A DNA stretch of 64,000 nucleotides from Neobacillus pocheonensis (GTDB taxonomy: Bacteria; Bacillota; Bacilli; Bacillales; Cytobacillaceae): assembly GCA_023702235.1 (NCBI GenBank), contig JAMQCR010000001.1, positions 1,426,001-1,490,000 on the forward strand. Direction: 5' to 3'. Both the position numbers and the translations under genes were made by a program. The notes under the pieces are model-generated. The model had not been told where the DNA came from. It made no database searches and was given only the letters and a program-made list of their open reading frames with translations. Positions 55,470 through 64,000 of this stretch are shown here, piece after piece; positions within the stretch are counted from its first letter, which is position 1; the number at the start of each line of letters is the position of its first letter.

Positions 55470-55900
55470 GGGAGGTGACAGGTGCTTATGCTGTACTGAT
55501 AGCACTTTATCACAAAAAACGGATGGGGAAAGGGCAATATAATCACTTGATTCCGATTCAATTAATTCAAACGCAACATATAATAGAAATAATCCCTTTT
55601 CACTTTTTATTTGATGTAAAACTTCTGGTTTTGATAATAAAAGTGTGTTCCCTTTACTTATCTCGAATATTTGTATCAGAATTAGGAGTAAGTTTCTCAA
55701 AATACGTCCAAGATGAACGGTTAAAAAGAGCTGTAATATTACTCAAAAAATCAAAATTGACGATAAAAGAAATTTCTGAGGTAACAGGCTTTATATCTGT
55801 TCAATATTTTACTCGTGTTTTTACTTCTATGATGCAATGTTCACCTGGGCGTTTTCGCTCTCTGTATTTAGACTTAAAAACAACTACATTTTCGGACTGA
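55470..55900 (+). pseudogene. Chimeric frame: CoA-transferase scrap plus AraC-type HTH
   Basis: The first 30 residues (VTGAYAVLIALYHKKRMGKG QYNHL) match the CaiB/BaiF class III CoA-transferase motif. After about 35 unassignable residues the frame becomes the C-terminal double helix-turn-helix of an AraC regulator: LSRIFVSELGVSFSKYVQDE and TIKEISEVTGFISVQYFTRV. Two unrelated gene ends are thus joined in one frame. It might yield a free HTH domain, but there is no convincing ribosome site for it. A terminator follows at once. Confidence 0.65.
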
Positions 55901-55901
55901 C

Positions 55902-55930
55902 CCCCACTTTATGGAAGTAGGGTTTTTTTA
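55902..55930 (+). terminator. Terminator
   Basis: CCCCACTT-TATGG-AAGTAGGG followed by seven T. Confidence 0.75.
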
Positions 55931-56477
55931 ATAAAGAAACTATTGCAAGTTGTTGTTTTAAAAAATGTCCTTAGAATCTAAAAACATGTCTTTAAAAAGC
56001 AATTATTATTATTACCGATTTTTATATAATTACCTTTGTAAACAGTTAATTTATTAAATACAAAGAAGGTGATTTTATTTGAAAATATAACTAATAAAAC
56101 TAGGAAGATACTTTTTTAAATAAAAGTTAATTTAGTATGATGTCTTTAAAATATAAAAATACACGTTTCCATAATATAAAGGCGGCTACTTTGTTGATAT
56201 GTTATTAATTTGAAAATGAATAATTATTGTTTATTTACCCTTAAAGGAAAGCGATTACATATGGAGATTTCTCTCTTATTGTTTTGAATGAAAAGGGAAA
56301 ATTGGCTAGGAGCTCCGTGTCTTCTAGAAAGTACGTAAAGCGTGTGTTCAACAAGACTTAGAGAAATTGAAATAAGGTAAATCTGAAAAGACTGAAGTTA
56401 AAAAGCAAACTTTTTTAATGATTTGAATACACCATGTATATCAAACATGCCATGACAGTAAAACAACTGGGTTGGGG
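55931..56477. other. Gap without genes
   Basis: Very AT-rich; no coding frame or structure I can support. Confidence 0.3.
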
Positions 56478-56558
56478 GTAATATTTGTAGCAAAATACTT
56501 ACCAGAGACAAGAGGGCTATCATTAGAACAAATAGAGGATAACTTTAAAGTGTCATAG
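56478..56558 (+). pseudogene. Sugar-porter MFS transporter C-terminal scrap
   Basis: VIFVAKYLPETRGLSLEQIE, DNFKVS and a stop. PETRG-x-SLEQIE is the signature at the C-terminus of sugar porters (AraE/XylE group). Only about 26 codons remain, followed by the gene's original terminator (ACGCCTTTC/GAGAGGGCGT with eight T, 56588-56622). Confidence 0.7.
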
Positions 56559-56587
56559 AAATAGGACATAAAATAGGAGTGTTGGAT

Positions 56588-56622
56588 ACGCCTTTCTGAT
56601 GATTTGAGAGGGCGTTTTTTTT
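56588..56622 (+). terminator. Terminator
   Basis: A 9-bp stem and a run of eight T. Confidence 0.8.
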
Positions 56623-56869
56623 GATATTATATAACAATGTGCCCGGACTTTTATCCGGAAGTTTGGGATAACTATTGGAAGATTCCCTGAATCCAGCGGC
56701 TTTAAATAAGTGAATGAATTTCATAGTTCCAATCCCTTGTCTACCAAGCGTTTCAATACATGTAAAAAAGAGTACCTACCCAAATTCTTGTATAATGTAA
56801 GTGACCAAACAAACATAATCAAGAACGGAAAAGAGGTTGACTCCCATTTCTATTATATGACAAGGAAGC

Positions 56870-57067
56870 TTGTTTGACATGCAAGATTTATATGAAATGG
56901 AACCATCGAAACGTTTTGAAGCCGTTTTTTCTACTCTTCATAATAAAAATTCGATTTGCCTAATAATTCAAAAATACAATTATGAAATTGACTCAAGTAT
57001 AAAAATTATGTATAAATTTTTTCATCTTATATCGCTTTTTTGTAATGTATCAGTCTTTTTAACATGA
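56870..57067 (+). pseudogene. Possible transposase N-terminal scrap
   Basis: FDMQDLYEMEPSKRFEAVFS-TL resembles the opening of some DUF772-type transposases; after about residue 25 the frame turns into AT-rich non-coding sequence. Low certainty. Confidence 0.3.
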
Positions 57068-57145
57068 TAAAATGAGTAGGTTGGTTTGATTTTAGATTAA
57101 TCCAATTCACAGTATTAGAAGTCCAATTATTAAAAGGAGTCAACT

Positions 57146-57698
57146 ATGTCAAGTATTATTCTGATTTTTGCCCTTCAATTAGTCTATGTCCCTATTATGA
57201 CGCTTCGTACCATCTTTTTAGTTAAAAATATGAGTGTAGCAGCCTCATCGTTTGGTATTTTAGAAGCTTTAATCTATGTTTTTGGTCTTTCCTTAGTTTT
57301 TTCGGCATCAAAGCATCGCAGGTATGGTCGTTTATGCTGTTGGTTTCGGAGTAGGATTATACATTGGCACACGAATCGAAAATAGGTTAGCCATTGGATA
57401 CACTTCTTTAGTTGTTAATTTATTAGATATAAATGAAGAACTTATTGTTTTATTAAGAAATAAAGGGTTTGGTGTTACGGTCTTTGAAGGGAAGGGCCGT
57501 GATAGTAAAAGGTACCAATTGGAAATCTTAACTAAACGAAATCGGGAAAATGAAGCCATGAATATCATAGAAGAATATGAGCCTAAAGCTTTCATCATCT
57601 CGTATGAACCAAGAAAATTTAAAGGTGGTTTCTTAGTTAAGGCCATGAAAAAACATAAAAACAGGCAAAACGAGAGACATCAATCAAACTCGCTGTGA
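57146..57698 (+). pseudogene. UPF0316 (DUF2179) membrane protein, one frameshift
   Basis: The N-terminal DUF5698-type membrane part (FALQLVYVPIMTLRTIFLVK, then SFGILEALIYVFGLSLVF) is in one frame and the rest (AGMVVYAVGFGVGLYIGTRI and the cytoplasmic DUF2179 domain, GFGVTVFEGKGRDSKRYQLE) in another; they overlap around 57305-57325, where one indel is enough to explain the break. Full length would be about 183 residues. AAAGGAG precedes the ATG. The function of the family is unknown. The second half could be translated from an internal ATG. Confidence 0.8.
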
Positions 57699-57869
57699 TC
57701 ATATTAAAAAAAGTAGCTGAAAAAGGCGATTTCTTAGTGACTAGAAATCGCCTTTTTGATGTTTAAATTGAGTTGCTCATTTTCTCTTTGTCCATCCTCC
57801 AAGGAAAGGATTTTATCACCATCAAAAACCGCTTCAATATCCCCAAAATGAAAAAATTCCTAATGTATT

Positions 57870-58340
57870 GTGGGAACGTTACCTCTTATTAAAACGGACC
57901 CGAATCGAATGAGTAAAGAAGAATGGGCATCCTTACCAGAACAAATGCAATTTTTATACAAGAATGCTCCGAAATCAAAGGTGCATAAGACATTAGAAGA
58001 CGGTCAAGAACTTTCATTTTGTGGTGGTATTCAAGTTATCTTTACACTAGGTTACACTTTTGGTCATATTAGTCTCTATTTGAAGCAAAGCAAAACTCTT
58101 GTTGCAGGTGATGCTATGGTAGTAGCAGATGGTGTTTTACGGAGACCTATTCCAACATTGGATATGAAAACTGCAATAGAATCTCTGGAAAAATTTTTGG
58201 ACCTCGATATTGAAACAATTATTTGTTATCACGGAGGCATTGATCGACCGGACACACCAATAATGTCTGTTCCAACGAAGGAAAGTTTGATATTAGCACC
58301 ATCCTCATTCTACATATTTCTCTTGCTCTTTCTTCAATAA
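57870..58340 (+). pseudogene. MBL-fold hydrolase, N-terminally truncated
   Basis: The C-terminal half of a metallo-beta-lactamase-fold protein: FTLGYTFGHISLYLKQSKTL, VAGDAMV and TIICYHGG. The zinc-binding HxHxDH motif is missing, and the usual GHT of the next metal site reads GYT. After the YHGG the sequence departs from the family. No start codon with a ribosome site. Just upstream (57760-57870) the DNA still resembles a degraded N-terminal half. Confidence 0.7.
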
Positions 58341-58448
58341 GACTTCGGCGGTCCCTTTTTATTGTGCTAACGTAAGCAGAATCCTTCAATAAGATTTATT
58401 TCCTTTGTATGATGGGAATATTAAGAAGTCTAAATTTGAGGTGATACG

Positions 58449-58871
58449 GTGTCAATTAAAGGTCTCAATCATTTTTTATTTTCAGTGTCTAATTTAGAGG
58501 ATTCGATTAAGTTTTATAAAAATGTTTTTGATGCAAAGCTGTTAGTTAAGGGTAGAAGTACTGCCTATTTTGATTTAAATGGTATGTGGCTTGCTCTTAA
58601 TGAAGAAAAAGATATTCCTCGTAATGAAATTAGCCACTCATACACACATATAGCTTTTTCAATAGAAGAATCAGAATTTGAAATTATGTACCATAAACTA
58701 AAGGAATTGAATGTCAACATCCTGTCAGGTCGTTCAAGAGACGAAAGAGATAAAAAGTCTATTTACTTTACTGACTTAGATGGACATAAATTTGAATTTC
58801 ATTCAGGCACTTTACAAGACAGACTGGATTATTACAAAAAGGAAAAAACACATATGGTGTTTTACGATTAA
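58449..58871 (+). CDS. fosB: Metallothiol transferase FosB (fosfomycin resistance)
   Basis: A 140-residue VOC-fold enzyme that adds bacillithiol (or cysteine) to fosfomycin. The three metal ligands are in place: His in [10 protein letters not shown], His in [10 protein letters not shown] and Glu in [34 protein letters not shown] is the K-loop-like region. The start is GTG, 9 bases after GAGGTGA. It is a typical intrinsic resistance gene of Bacillus. It is monocistronic and intact. Confidence 0.93.
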   Translation: MSIKGLNHFLFSVSNLEDSIKFYKNVFDAKLLVKGRSTAYFDLNGMWLALNEEKDIPRNEISHSYTHIAFSIEESEFEIMYHKLKELNVNILSGRSRDERDKKSIYFTDLDGHKFEFHSGTLQDRLDYYKKEKTHMVFYD

Positions 58872-58905
58872 ATGATTTTCTTGTACAAATAAATGATTGC
58901 TATGG

Positions 58906-58950
58906 AGAGATTGTGAAGAAATGTAAAATAACGGAAGTGTTATTCAATAA
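58906..58950 (-). repeat. Dispersed repeat, family A (reverse)
   Basis: GAGAGATTGTGAAGAAATGT followed by AACGGAAGTGTTATTCAATAA. Most divergent copy. Confidence 0.4.
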
Positions 58951-59216
58951 GGAAGATCGACAAAAGACGTTTTTTTTGGTTTGAGAAGTAACGAGAAGGT
59001 GGGGAAACAAACGAGATGGCTACTTCGGATTGCAGTTTAGGTTAAACCTAAATAGTTTTAACCTAAGGGGAAAACTTCTAAAAGATGGCTGTACCACTAT
59101 AAGAGGATTTTGTGAAGATGCATAAGCTAAAGGGTAGCTGCCAAACCTTCATACCTTACCTCCTCGTATTACTTTATATTGCGTTCGATGCAATAAAGCA
59201 CATGATTAAAAGAGAA

Positions 59217-59242
59217 AAGCCCTTAAAAAAGGGCTTTTTCTA
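59217..59242. terminator. Bidirectional terminator
   Basis: AAAAGCCCTT/AAGGGCTTTTT. It serves the minus-strand yjcZ gene that ends at 59268. Between 58951 and 59216 I see no gene. Confidence 0.75.
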
Positions 59243-59267
59243 ATATTAAGACATGATGACTCTTTAT

Positions 59268-59402
59268 TTAATAAAAGCAAGTTGCTCCAATGATGATTAA
59301 TAAGATAAACAATACAACGATTAAAGCAAACCCTCCGCCTGCTCCTACGCCACCGTAACCATAGCCACCGCAGCCGCAGCCAAATCCACCGTATCCAAAC
59401 AT
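59268..59402 (-). CDS. YjcZ-family sporulation protein
   Basis: A 44-residue micro-protein: a Gly/Tyr/Cys-rich N-terminus ([18 protein letters not shown]) and a membrane helix ([19 protein letters not shown]). This is the YjcZ/sporulation-specific peptide family made in the forespore or mother cell; function unknown. The ATG follows GGGG(A). A paralogue lies just upstream on the same strand. Confidence 0.85.
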   Translation of the reverse strand: MFGYGGFGCGCGGYGYGGVGAGGGFALIVVLFILLIIIGATCFY

Positions 59403-59439
59403 AGTTAATTCCCCTTTCAATAATGTTTAAATTTATTTT

Positions 59440-59544
59440 TTAATAAAAACCGCCGTACCCTCCGCCTATAAAAGACGCTCCTATAATAATAAGAAGGATA
59501 AACAATACAACGATTAAGGCAAACCCTCCGCCTGCACCATCCAT
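59440..59544 (-). CDS. YjcZ-family sporulation protein, paralogue
   Basis: 34 residues: [23 protein letters not shown] followed by SFIGGGYGGFY. The membrane helix is identical to that of the neighbour and the nucleotide sequence there is almost the same, so this is a tandem duplication with the Gly-rich part moved to the C-terminus. GGGAGG precedes the ATG. It is 37 bases upstream of the other copy. Confidence 0.85.
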   Translation of the reverse strand: MDGAGGGFALIVVLFILLIIIGASFIGGGYGGFY

Positions 59545-59858
59545 TTACAAACCTCCCTTACATCTACTCAATATAAAATATGTATAAATCTAAAAAGCGG
59601 AAGTGCTTTTTAAATCTGTTTCACAATATTACATAAAATTGGTATTATTTCTTCTTCTTTTTCTTGATAAAAAAATATTGAATGTCTGATATCATTAATT
59701 GTTGTTGCTCTTTTGTAATCTTAAAAAACAATTTGAAACACCCCTTAAAATTAAATTTTTAACTAAACATTTGAAATATTGAAAATTACACGCTTTATTT
59801 TTACGGGAAATTTGTCGTCTATGATAGGTGTGTTCAATTTTGGAGGAATGATGGAAAT

Positions 59859-60341
59859 TTGAAAATACGAAACGTAAAAATGGAAGATTTACCCGAACTT
59901 GTAGTCATTGAAAATCTTTGCTTTACAAAGCAAGAGGCTGCGACGAAAGAAGCGTTTGAAAAGCGAATTCAATTCATTTCGGATAGTTTTTTTGTAGTAG
60001 AAGAGGAGGGGGGACTTGTGGGTTTGGTCAATGGACCCGTCATTGAAACAGCATTCATTACAGATGACCTATTTAGTGAGATAAAGGCAAATCCAGCGTC
60101 CGGCGGTCATCAAAGTATTTTAGGATTAGCGGTGTCGCCACATTTTCAAAAATGTGGTGTGGCATCAGCGTTACTTACACATGTGGAAAAAGAAGCAAGA
60201 GCGAAAAACCGTGACACGATCACACTCACTTGTAAAGAGAACTTAATTCGCTTCTATGAAAATTTTGGATACCTCAGCAGTGGTGTTTCAAACTCGGAAC
60301 ATGGTGGAGTCATTTGGTACAACATGATTAAAAAATTGTAG
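59859..60341 (+). CDS. GNAT acetyltransferase
   Basis: 160 residues. The acetyl-CoA loop FQKCGVASALLTHVEKEA and the C-terminal LIRFYENFGYLSSGVSNSEH segment resemble arylalkylamine N-acetyltransferase-like GNATs. The start TTG is 12 bases after GGAGGA; no ATG is in frame nearby. The substrate is unknown. Confidence 0.8.
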   Translation: MKIRNVKMEDLPELVVIENLCFTKQEAATKEAFEKRIQFISDSFFVVEEEGGLVGLVNGPVIETAFITDDLFSEIKANPASGGHQSILGLAVSPHFQKCGVASALLTHVEKEARAKNRDTITLTCKENLIRFYENFGYLSSGVSNSEHGGVIWYNMIKKL

Positions 60342-60490
60342 TGAATGGTATATCGATCTTAAATTGAGAAAATCGATATCCCTTAGATTTCCCCATTGGA
60401 TATTTGCGATGTTTCTTCTCGTTGGTGCATCATATTTGATAGCAGCTGTTTTAAATATTTATTTTTTTTTAAGAGCTCTAATTCTTTTAA

Positions 60491-60676
60491 CAGAAGATAA
60501 TATTCCATCAGGTAGCCTTTGAATGTGATAGGAATGAAGAATTATACAAAGAATTTTCGATTAGACTACGTAACGTTCTGTCCAAGTCAGACGGAACCGG
60601 CTGGGGATTCCATGAAGCTTTAGTGGATTCATATTACACAATTGGATGGGTCCATGATGAAGACGAAGAAGAGTAG
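60491..60676 (+). pseudogene. C-terminal fragment, unassigned
   Basis: A start-less frame of 61 codons with coding character: VAFECDRNEELYKEFSIRLR, then SDGTGWGFHEALVDSYYTIG and an acidic end. A hairpin (AATAATCCACC/GGTGGATTATT, 60697-60734) and a T-tailed terminator (GACCGGGCATG/CATGTTCGGTC, 60777-60810) follow, as after a real gene. Confidence 0.4.
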
Positions 60677-60776
60677 GTCTTCTGTTTAGCAAAAAAATAA
60701 TCCACCCTTGAGTTAGAGGCTCAGGTGGATTATTCTCAATTTAGCCGATCCCCTTTGAGGGAACCGTCTATTACTG

Positions 60777-60810
60777 GACCGGGCATGACATCTGCATGTT
60801 CGGTCTTTTT
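60777..60810 (+). terminator. Terminator
   Basis: GACCGGGCATG/CATGTTCGGTC stem with five T. Confidence 0.7.
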
Positions 60811-60813
60811 ATA

Positions 60814-61371
60814 TCATTGTCTTATCGAATAAATTATTCTGAAGCATATTTTTTTTCGTCCTTTTATTAACCTTCTTTCCTTTGCTCTATCATACAGAAA
60901 GTAAACGACAATGTAAGAAATGAACCCTAGAACGATCCCGAATATGGTCATACCGATTAATACATGCACTCCTCCATGCAGGAGATTTAGAAAACCATGG
61001 AAATCACCATGAATGAAATTCTGAAAAGAAAAAGGAGTATTATGTCCTGTGCTGACCCTCATTGGCAAGATCATTTTCCCAATTTTTCTTCCAAAAGGTA
61101 AAAGAATAACAGGGAGGAAGGAGAGTTTTCCAATAACATTTCCAATTATCGAAGCCGGTAAGGAACCTTTAGCTAATCGGACAACAGGTACAAAAAATAT
61201 ATAAATAAGCGATGCGGTTGAAATCACTAGCATTTCTAATCCGAACCCAATGGCAAATCCTAATGCTACCTTCTGAGCTCCTCCCGGAGACCGCAGAAGC
61301 TTTAAATAATTCAGCTTAAACATTCGTCCCATTCGGTTAAAAAAATGATATTTTTGTAGTTTATTCTTCAT
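60814..61371 (-). CDS. DUF2062 membrane protein
   Basis: 185 residues. SPGGAQKVALGFAIGFGLEM and LPASIIGNVIGKLSFLPVIL are DUF2062 signatures; three membrane helices with a basic N-terminus and a very basic C-terminus. Function unknown. The ATG has a GAGGTGA site. It is monocistronic on the minus strand. Confidence 0.8.
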   Translation of the reverse strand: MKNKLQKYHFFNRMGRMFKLNYLKLLRSPGGAQKVALGFAIGFGLEMLVISTASLIYIFFVPVVRLAKGSLPASIIGNVIGKLSFLPVILLPFGRKIGKMILPMRVSTGHNTPFSFQNFIHGDFHGFLNLLHGGVHVLIGMTIFGIVLGFISYIVVYFLYDRAKERRLIKGRKKICFRIIYSIRQ

Positions 61372-61966
61372 ATGTCACCTCGTATCGAATATCGATAGGC
61401 TAATTTTTAATTTAGTAAAATTGCATCCGTTCATTTGGAGTTAGTTCCCCAACAAGATCCTTATTACGTCAATTGTACCTTTATTATTGAGGGGGGTAAA
61501 TACTCATATATCTAAAAAAAGGATACCATACCTGTAGTCATTTAATTATTAAAAATACCTTAAAAAATCCTAAACTTTATTAATTCTTAGGTACCCACGT
61601 TTTTTTACCAATATCCTCACAAAGGTCGTTTGCTAATTTTTCAGATTTTACTTTCTGCTAATTTGTTAAAGTTAGAAGCGCAATTGACGTGGTATCTCAA
61701 GAGTGGTTATGGAATGTCTCCATCCATCCATCCATCCATCCATCCCTCTTCATGTGGATTGGCTTACAATTAAAAATGAAAATCCTCTAAAAAATCATGA
61801 ACAAATCTTCTCGACGGAAATATTCTAAAACTACTGGTCTTTCTGTTATCATTCTAATCATGATTTGGGCACCATTTTTTAAAAGGCAGTTTTTAGGCAT
61901 TTATCTATTCATACCGTAAATGTCTGCATATCCTATAGGATATTAACCTAAAAGGAGAATGCCCAA
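61372..61966. other. Gap with a tetranucleotide repeat
   Basis: Contains the CATC microsatellite at 61721-61744; the remainder shows no gene or RNA I can support. Confidence 0.4.
61721..61744. repeat. (CATC)6 microsatellite
   Basis: Six uninterrupted CATC units, preceded by CTC. It lies 223 bases before the next gene. Confidence 0.95.
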
Positions 61967-62248
61967 ATGTATCCATATGGAAATTATCTAATTCCACAGG
62001 GTCAGTTCGACTACAATCCATATGCACAGCAGGAGCAATATGACCCGAACAGACAACTCTCTCAGCTACTGCAACTTCCACAATGGCAGCAGCTTGAACG
62101 CAGAGTTAGTCAGCTTGAAAGGCAAAATGATCGGCAAGAAAAAGAAATTGACCAGCTTCAACGCCGTCTACAACGTGTAAATCAGCGGCTTCGTGTGCTA
62201 GAAAACAGATTCCATATTCAAGTAACCCCTTTCGACGGGGAGTATTAA
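61967..62248 (+). CDS. Coiled-coil protein with Tyr/Gln-rich N-terminus
   Basis: 93 residues. The first 30 (MYPYGNYLIPQGQFDYNPYA) are rich in Tyr, Pro and Gln like spore-coat proteins; residues 38-80 form a strongly predicted coiled coil (QLERRVSQLERQNDRQEKEI). AAAGGAG precedes the ATG, and a terminator with a GAAGCTGAC/GTCAGCTT stem and a T-run ends it. A coat role is inferred from composition only. Confidence 0.65.
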   Translation: MYPYGNYLIPQGQFDYNPYAQQEQYDPNRQLSQLLQLPQWQQLERRVSQLERQNDRQEKEIDQLQRRLQRVNQRLRVLENRFHIQVTPFDGEY

Positions 62249-62260
62249 AGAAATACTAAA

Positions 62261-62318
62261 GAAGCTGACTCGAAAGGTCGATCAACATGATCTTTTTGGG
62301 TCAGCTTTATTTTTTTTA
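62261..62318 (+). terminator. Terminator
   Basis: GAAGCTGAC/GTCAGCTTT stem with a long loop and seven T. Confidence 0.7.
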
Positions 62319-62460
62319 AAAAAATATATTATTTGACCTTGTCCTATTTAGTCTTTTTTCTATATTTAAAGAATGAGAGGGCAATGGGACAGTAGAGCTA
62401 GGATTCAACAAGCGATTATAGGCAATTTGTTAATTTAGAAGAATAGGAGGGAGAGTTTTT

Positions 62461-63075
62461 ATGCGAAAAAGACTAGTAGGAGGCGCATTAATCGCTGCTT
62501 CTATGGTTCTAGCTTTTCATCCGCCACAAATCCTGACAGGGGAAAATCAACTCGACGTAAGCGTCCAGCGAGATATGATACAAAACCGTGATTCCCTTGA
62601 GAAAGGAAAAATCCAGCAAGAGGCCGGAAACATTCCAAATGGTCAGGTGCCGATCACACTTGTTGAAACCGTTGATGGGGATACGATCAAAGTAAAAGTA
62701 AATGGAAAAGTTGAAAAAGTCCGCTATTTATTGGTCGATACTCCAGATTCGAAGAAGCCAGGTATGTGTGTCCAGCCTTATGCAAAGGAAGCTTCTCTAA
62801 GGAATGATCAATTGGTGAAGGGCGGCAGATTATCCTTGGAGCTTGAACAAGGGGACGCTAGGGATTCTTACGGGCGTTTATGTGTGGATGGGAAATCGGT
62901 GCAAGAAACACTGCTAAAAGAGGGATTCGCACGTGTGGCATACATTATGAATCCACCTTATAAATTCCTACTTCAATATAGGGAAGTTGAGAGTCTGGCA
63001 AAAAGAAACAGAGTAAATATTTGGAACCGGACAGACTATGTGACAAATAGAGGTTTTAATGAGTGTGTGCCTTAA
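62461..63075 (+). CDS. Secreted thermonuclease (SNase domain, YncB-like)
   Basis: 204 residues with a signal peptide (1-25) and a staphylococcal-nuclease domain from about 62. VDGDTIKVKVNGKVEKVRYL carries the calcium aspartate and the first catalytic arginine; YAKEASL supplies the catalytic glutamate region; RDSYGRLCVDG is the end of the active-site strand, with a second arginine. It cuts DNA and RNA outside the cell. AGGAGGGAG precedes the ATG. Two cysteines (MCVQPY and ECVP) could form a disulphide. Confidence 0.88.
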   Translation: MRKRLVGGALIAASMVLAFHPPQILTGENQLDVSVQRDMIQNRDSLEKGKIQQEAGNIPNGQVPITLVETVDGDTIKVKVNGKVEKVRYLLVDTPDSKKPGMCVQPYAKEASLRNDQLVKGGRLSLELEQGDARDSYGRLCVDGKSVQETLLKEGFARVAYIMNPPYKFLLQYREVESLAKRNRVNIWNRTDYVTNRGFNECVP

Positions 63076-63510
63076 GGTCGGTCTTTTACTAACAAGTGAT
63101 AACCCACTTATCCTTTTTATTCCCTCAAAGTTTGGAAGTGGGTGTTTTACTGCCCGTTACTTTGGGGATAATATATGTGCCTTGCACCCTCGTTCAAAAT
63201 TTAAAAAATTCAATGATTAAGCGTTATCATTTATCATAATTAATTTGAACAGGTTGGGTCCTTTACTTTTAAAAAGTGATGGCCCTTTTTTATTTCATGA
63301 TTTTAATAGTATGATGTTTTGCGACAAAAAAAACCATTTATAGAGGTTTGGGGATCAGATAGGTGTCGATTAAAAAACAAGTAATATTCACAAAGCTGTA
63401 ACAAGTAAAACAATATTCTGGAAAAAAGAGGAGATAATAGAAATATAAACTGAATTAAAAATCAAGGCTTAACGAATTGTAGAATTCCTATTTCAAGGAG
63501 GAAGAGGACA
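63076..63510. other. Gap with terminator hairpins
   Basis: AACCCACTT/AAGTGGGTG (63104-63144) and GGGTCCTTTACTT/AAGTGATGGCCC with a T-run (63256-63293). No gene seen. Confidence 0.5.
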
Positions 63511-64000
63511 ATGAAAAAAGGAAAATGGGTTGCGATGTTGTTGGCTGGCGGCAAAGGGACAAGATTAAATCAGCTGACAAATACCATTGTTAAACCGGCG
63601 ATGCCGTTTGGGGGTAAATACCGCATCATTGACTTTGCATTAAGCAACTGTAAAAATTCAGGAATTGAGACAGTCGGAATTTTAACACAATATAGGTTCT
63701 TGCATTGCATTCACATCTTAACCGTTTAAATCATTGGAACTTGTTTGATCGAAATGGAGGTATAACGATCCTGCCACCCTTTCAACGGAGTGATACAGGT
63801 GTGGAGTGGTATGAAGGCACTTCACATGCTGTATATCAAAATATTGAATTTATAGATCAATATTGTCCGGATGATGTTCTTATTCTTTCAGCCGATCAAG
63901 TCTATAAAATGGATTATACGTTAATGCTTCAGCAGCATATTGAAACAAAAGCAGATTGTACAATTGCCGTTAAGGAAGTCCCATGGGAAGATGCAAATCG
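63511..64000 (+). pseudogene. Second glgC paralogue, frameshifted, cut by window end
   Basis: [20 protein letters not shown] and [16 protein letters not shown] are followed, after TQYRF, by a frame change near 63690: the continuation reads [37 protein letters not shown] and ILSADQVYKMDYTLMLQQHI in the next frame up to the window edge. One missing base explains it. It is an ADP-glucose pyrophosphorylase homologue clearly different from the intact glgC at 29233; the change SGDHIY to SADQVY in the active-site loop suggests a divergent, perhaps regulatory (GlgD-like) copy. Confidence 0.85.

Overview
The window is AT-rich DNA from an endospore-forming member of the Bacillaceae. The evidence is a spread of typical genes: an HBsu-like HU protein, YjcZ-type small spore proteins, GerB/GerC germination genes, FosB (a bacillithiol-dependent enzyme), an FbpB-like micro-protein, a PhaR/PhaC (class IV) PHA synthase and strong AGGAGG ribosome sites. 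A Priestia/Bacillus megaterium-like or related genome fits best, but I cannot name the species. The actin-like segregation operon, the isolated pieces of operons, the insertion-sequence and intron remnants and the very high load of broken genes suggest a large plasmid or a plasmid-derived accessory island. I see no rRNA or tRNA gene, no CRISPR array and no recognisable replication initiator.

Layout. 0-10 kb: a partial membrane protein, a RibD-like reductase, a tyrosine recombinase, a broken serine recombinase beside the C-terminal piece of a restriction-modification enzyme, a two-gene hypothetical operon, HU, and a PadR plus ChrA chromate module followed by a decayed rhodanese. 10-20 kb: a host gene interrupted by a 5'-truncated group II intron, a MocR regulator divergent from an EamA exporter and PaiB, a GyrI-like protein, an FbpB-like micro-gene and a polysaccharide deacetylase. 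20-30 kb: an unidentified structured RNA candidate, a DsbA-like protein, a YwnB/YwnA redox module, a complete-looking IS110 element with a probable bridge RNA, a TerC protein, a zone of gene fragments and glgC.

30-45 kb: a ParM-like actin plus a ribbon-helix-helix partner with a duplicated segment; a hydrolase and the PHA genes phaP, phaQ, phaR and phaC, in which phaB is reduced to a scar; an orphan group II intron 3' end; a CBS protein; a fruK, HPr and gapN sugar cluster; and a second Rrf2/NmrA module that mirrors the YwnA/YwnB one. 45-64 kb: a frameshifted NlpC/P60 hydrolase with a Gln-rich repeat, a deleted cysJ, a cold-shock gene, a GC-richer broken MFS transporter, a germination operon remnant, several transposase scraps, fosB, two YjcZ genes, a secreted nuclease and the start of a second, frameshifted glgC.

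How it fits together. Functions that look intact are DNA segregation (ParM/ParR-like), PHA granule formation (PhaP/Q/R/C, which must take its monomer from elsewhere because phaB is gone), fructose-1-phosphate and glycogen metabolism, redox sensing (two Rrf2 modules with similar operators), chromate and fosfomycin resistance, and the IS110 recombinase. Around them at least fifteen genes are broken by single-base indels, stops, lost start codons or deletions. Two families of short degenerate intergenic repeats run through the region.
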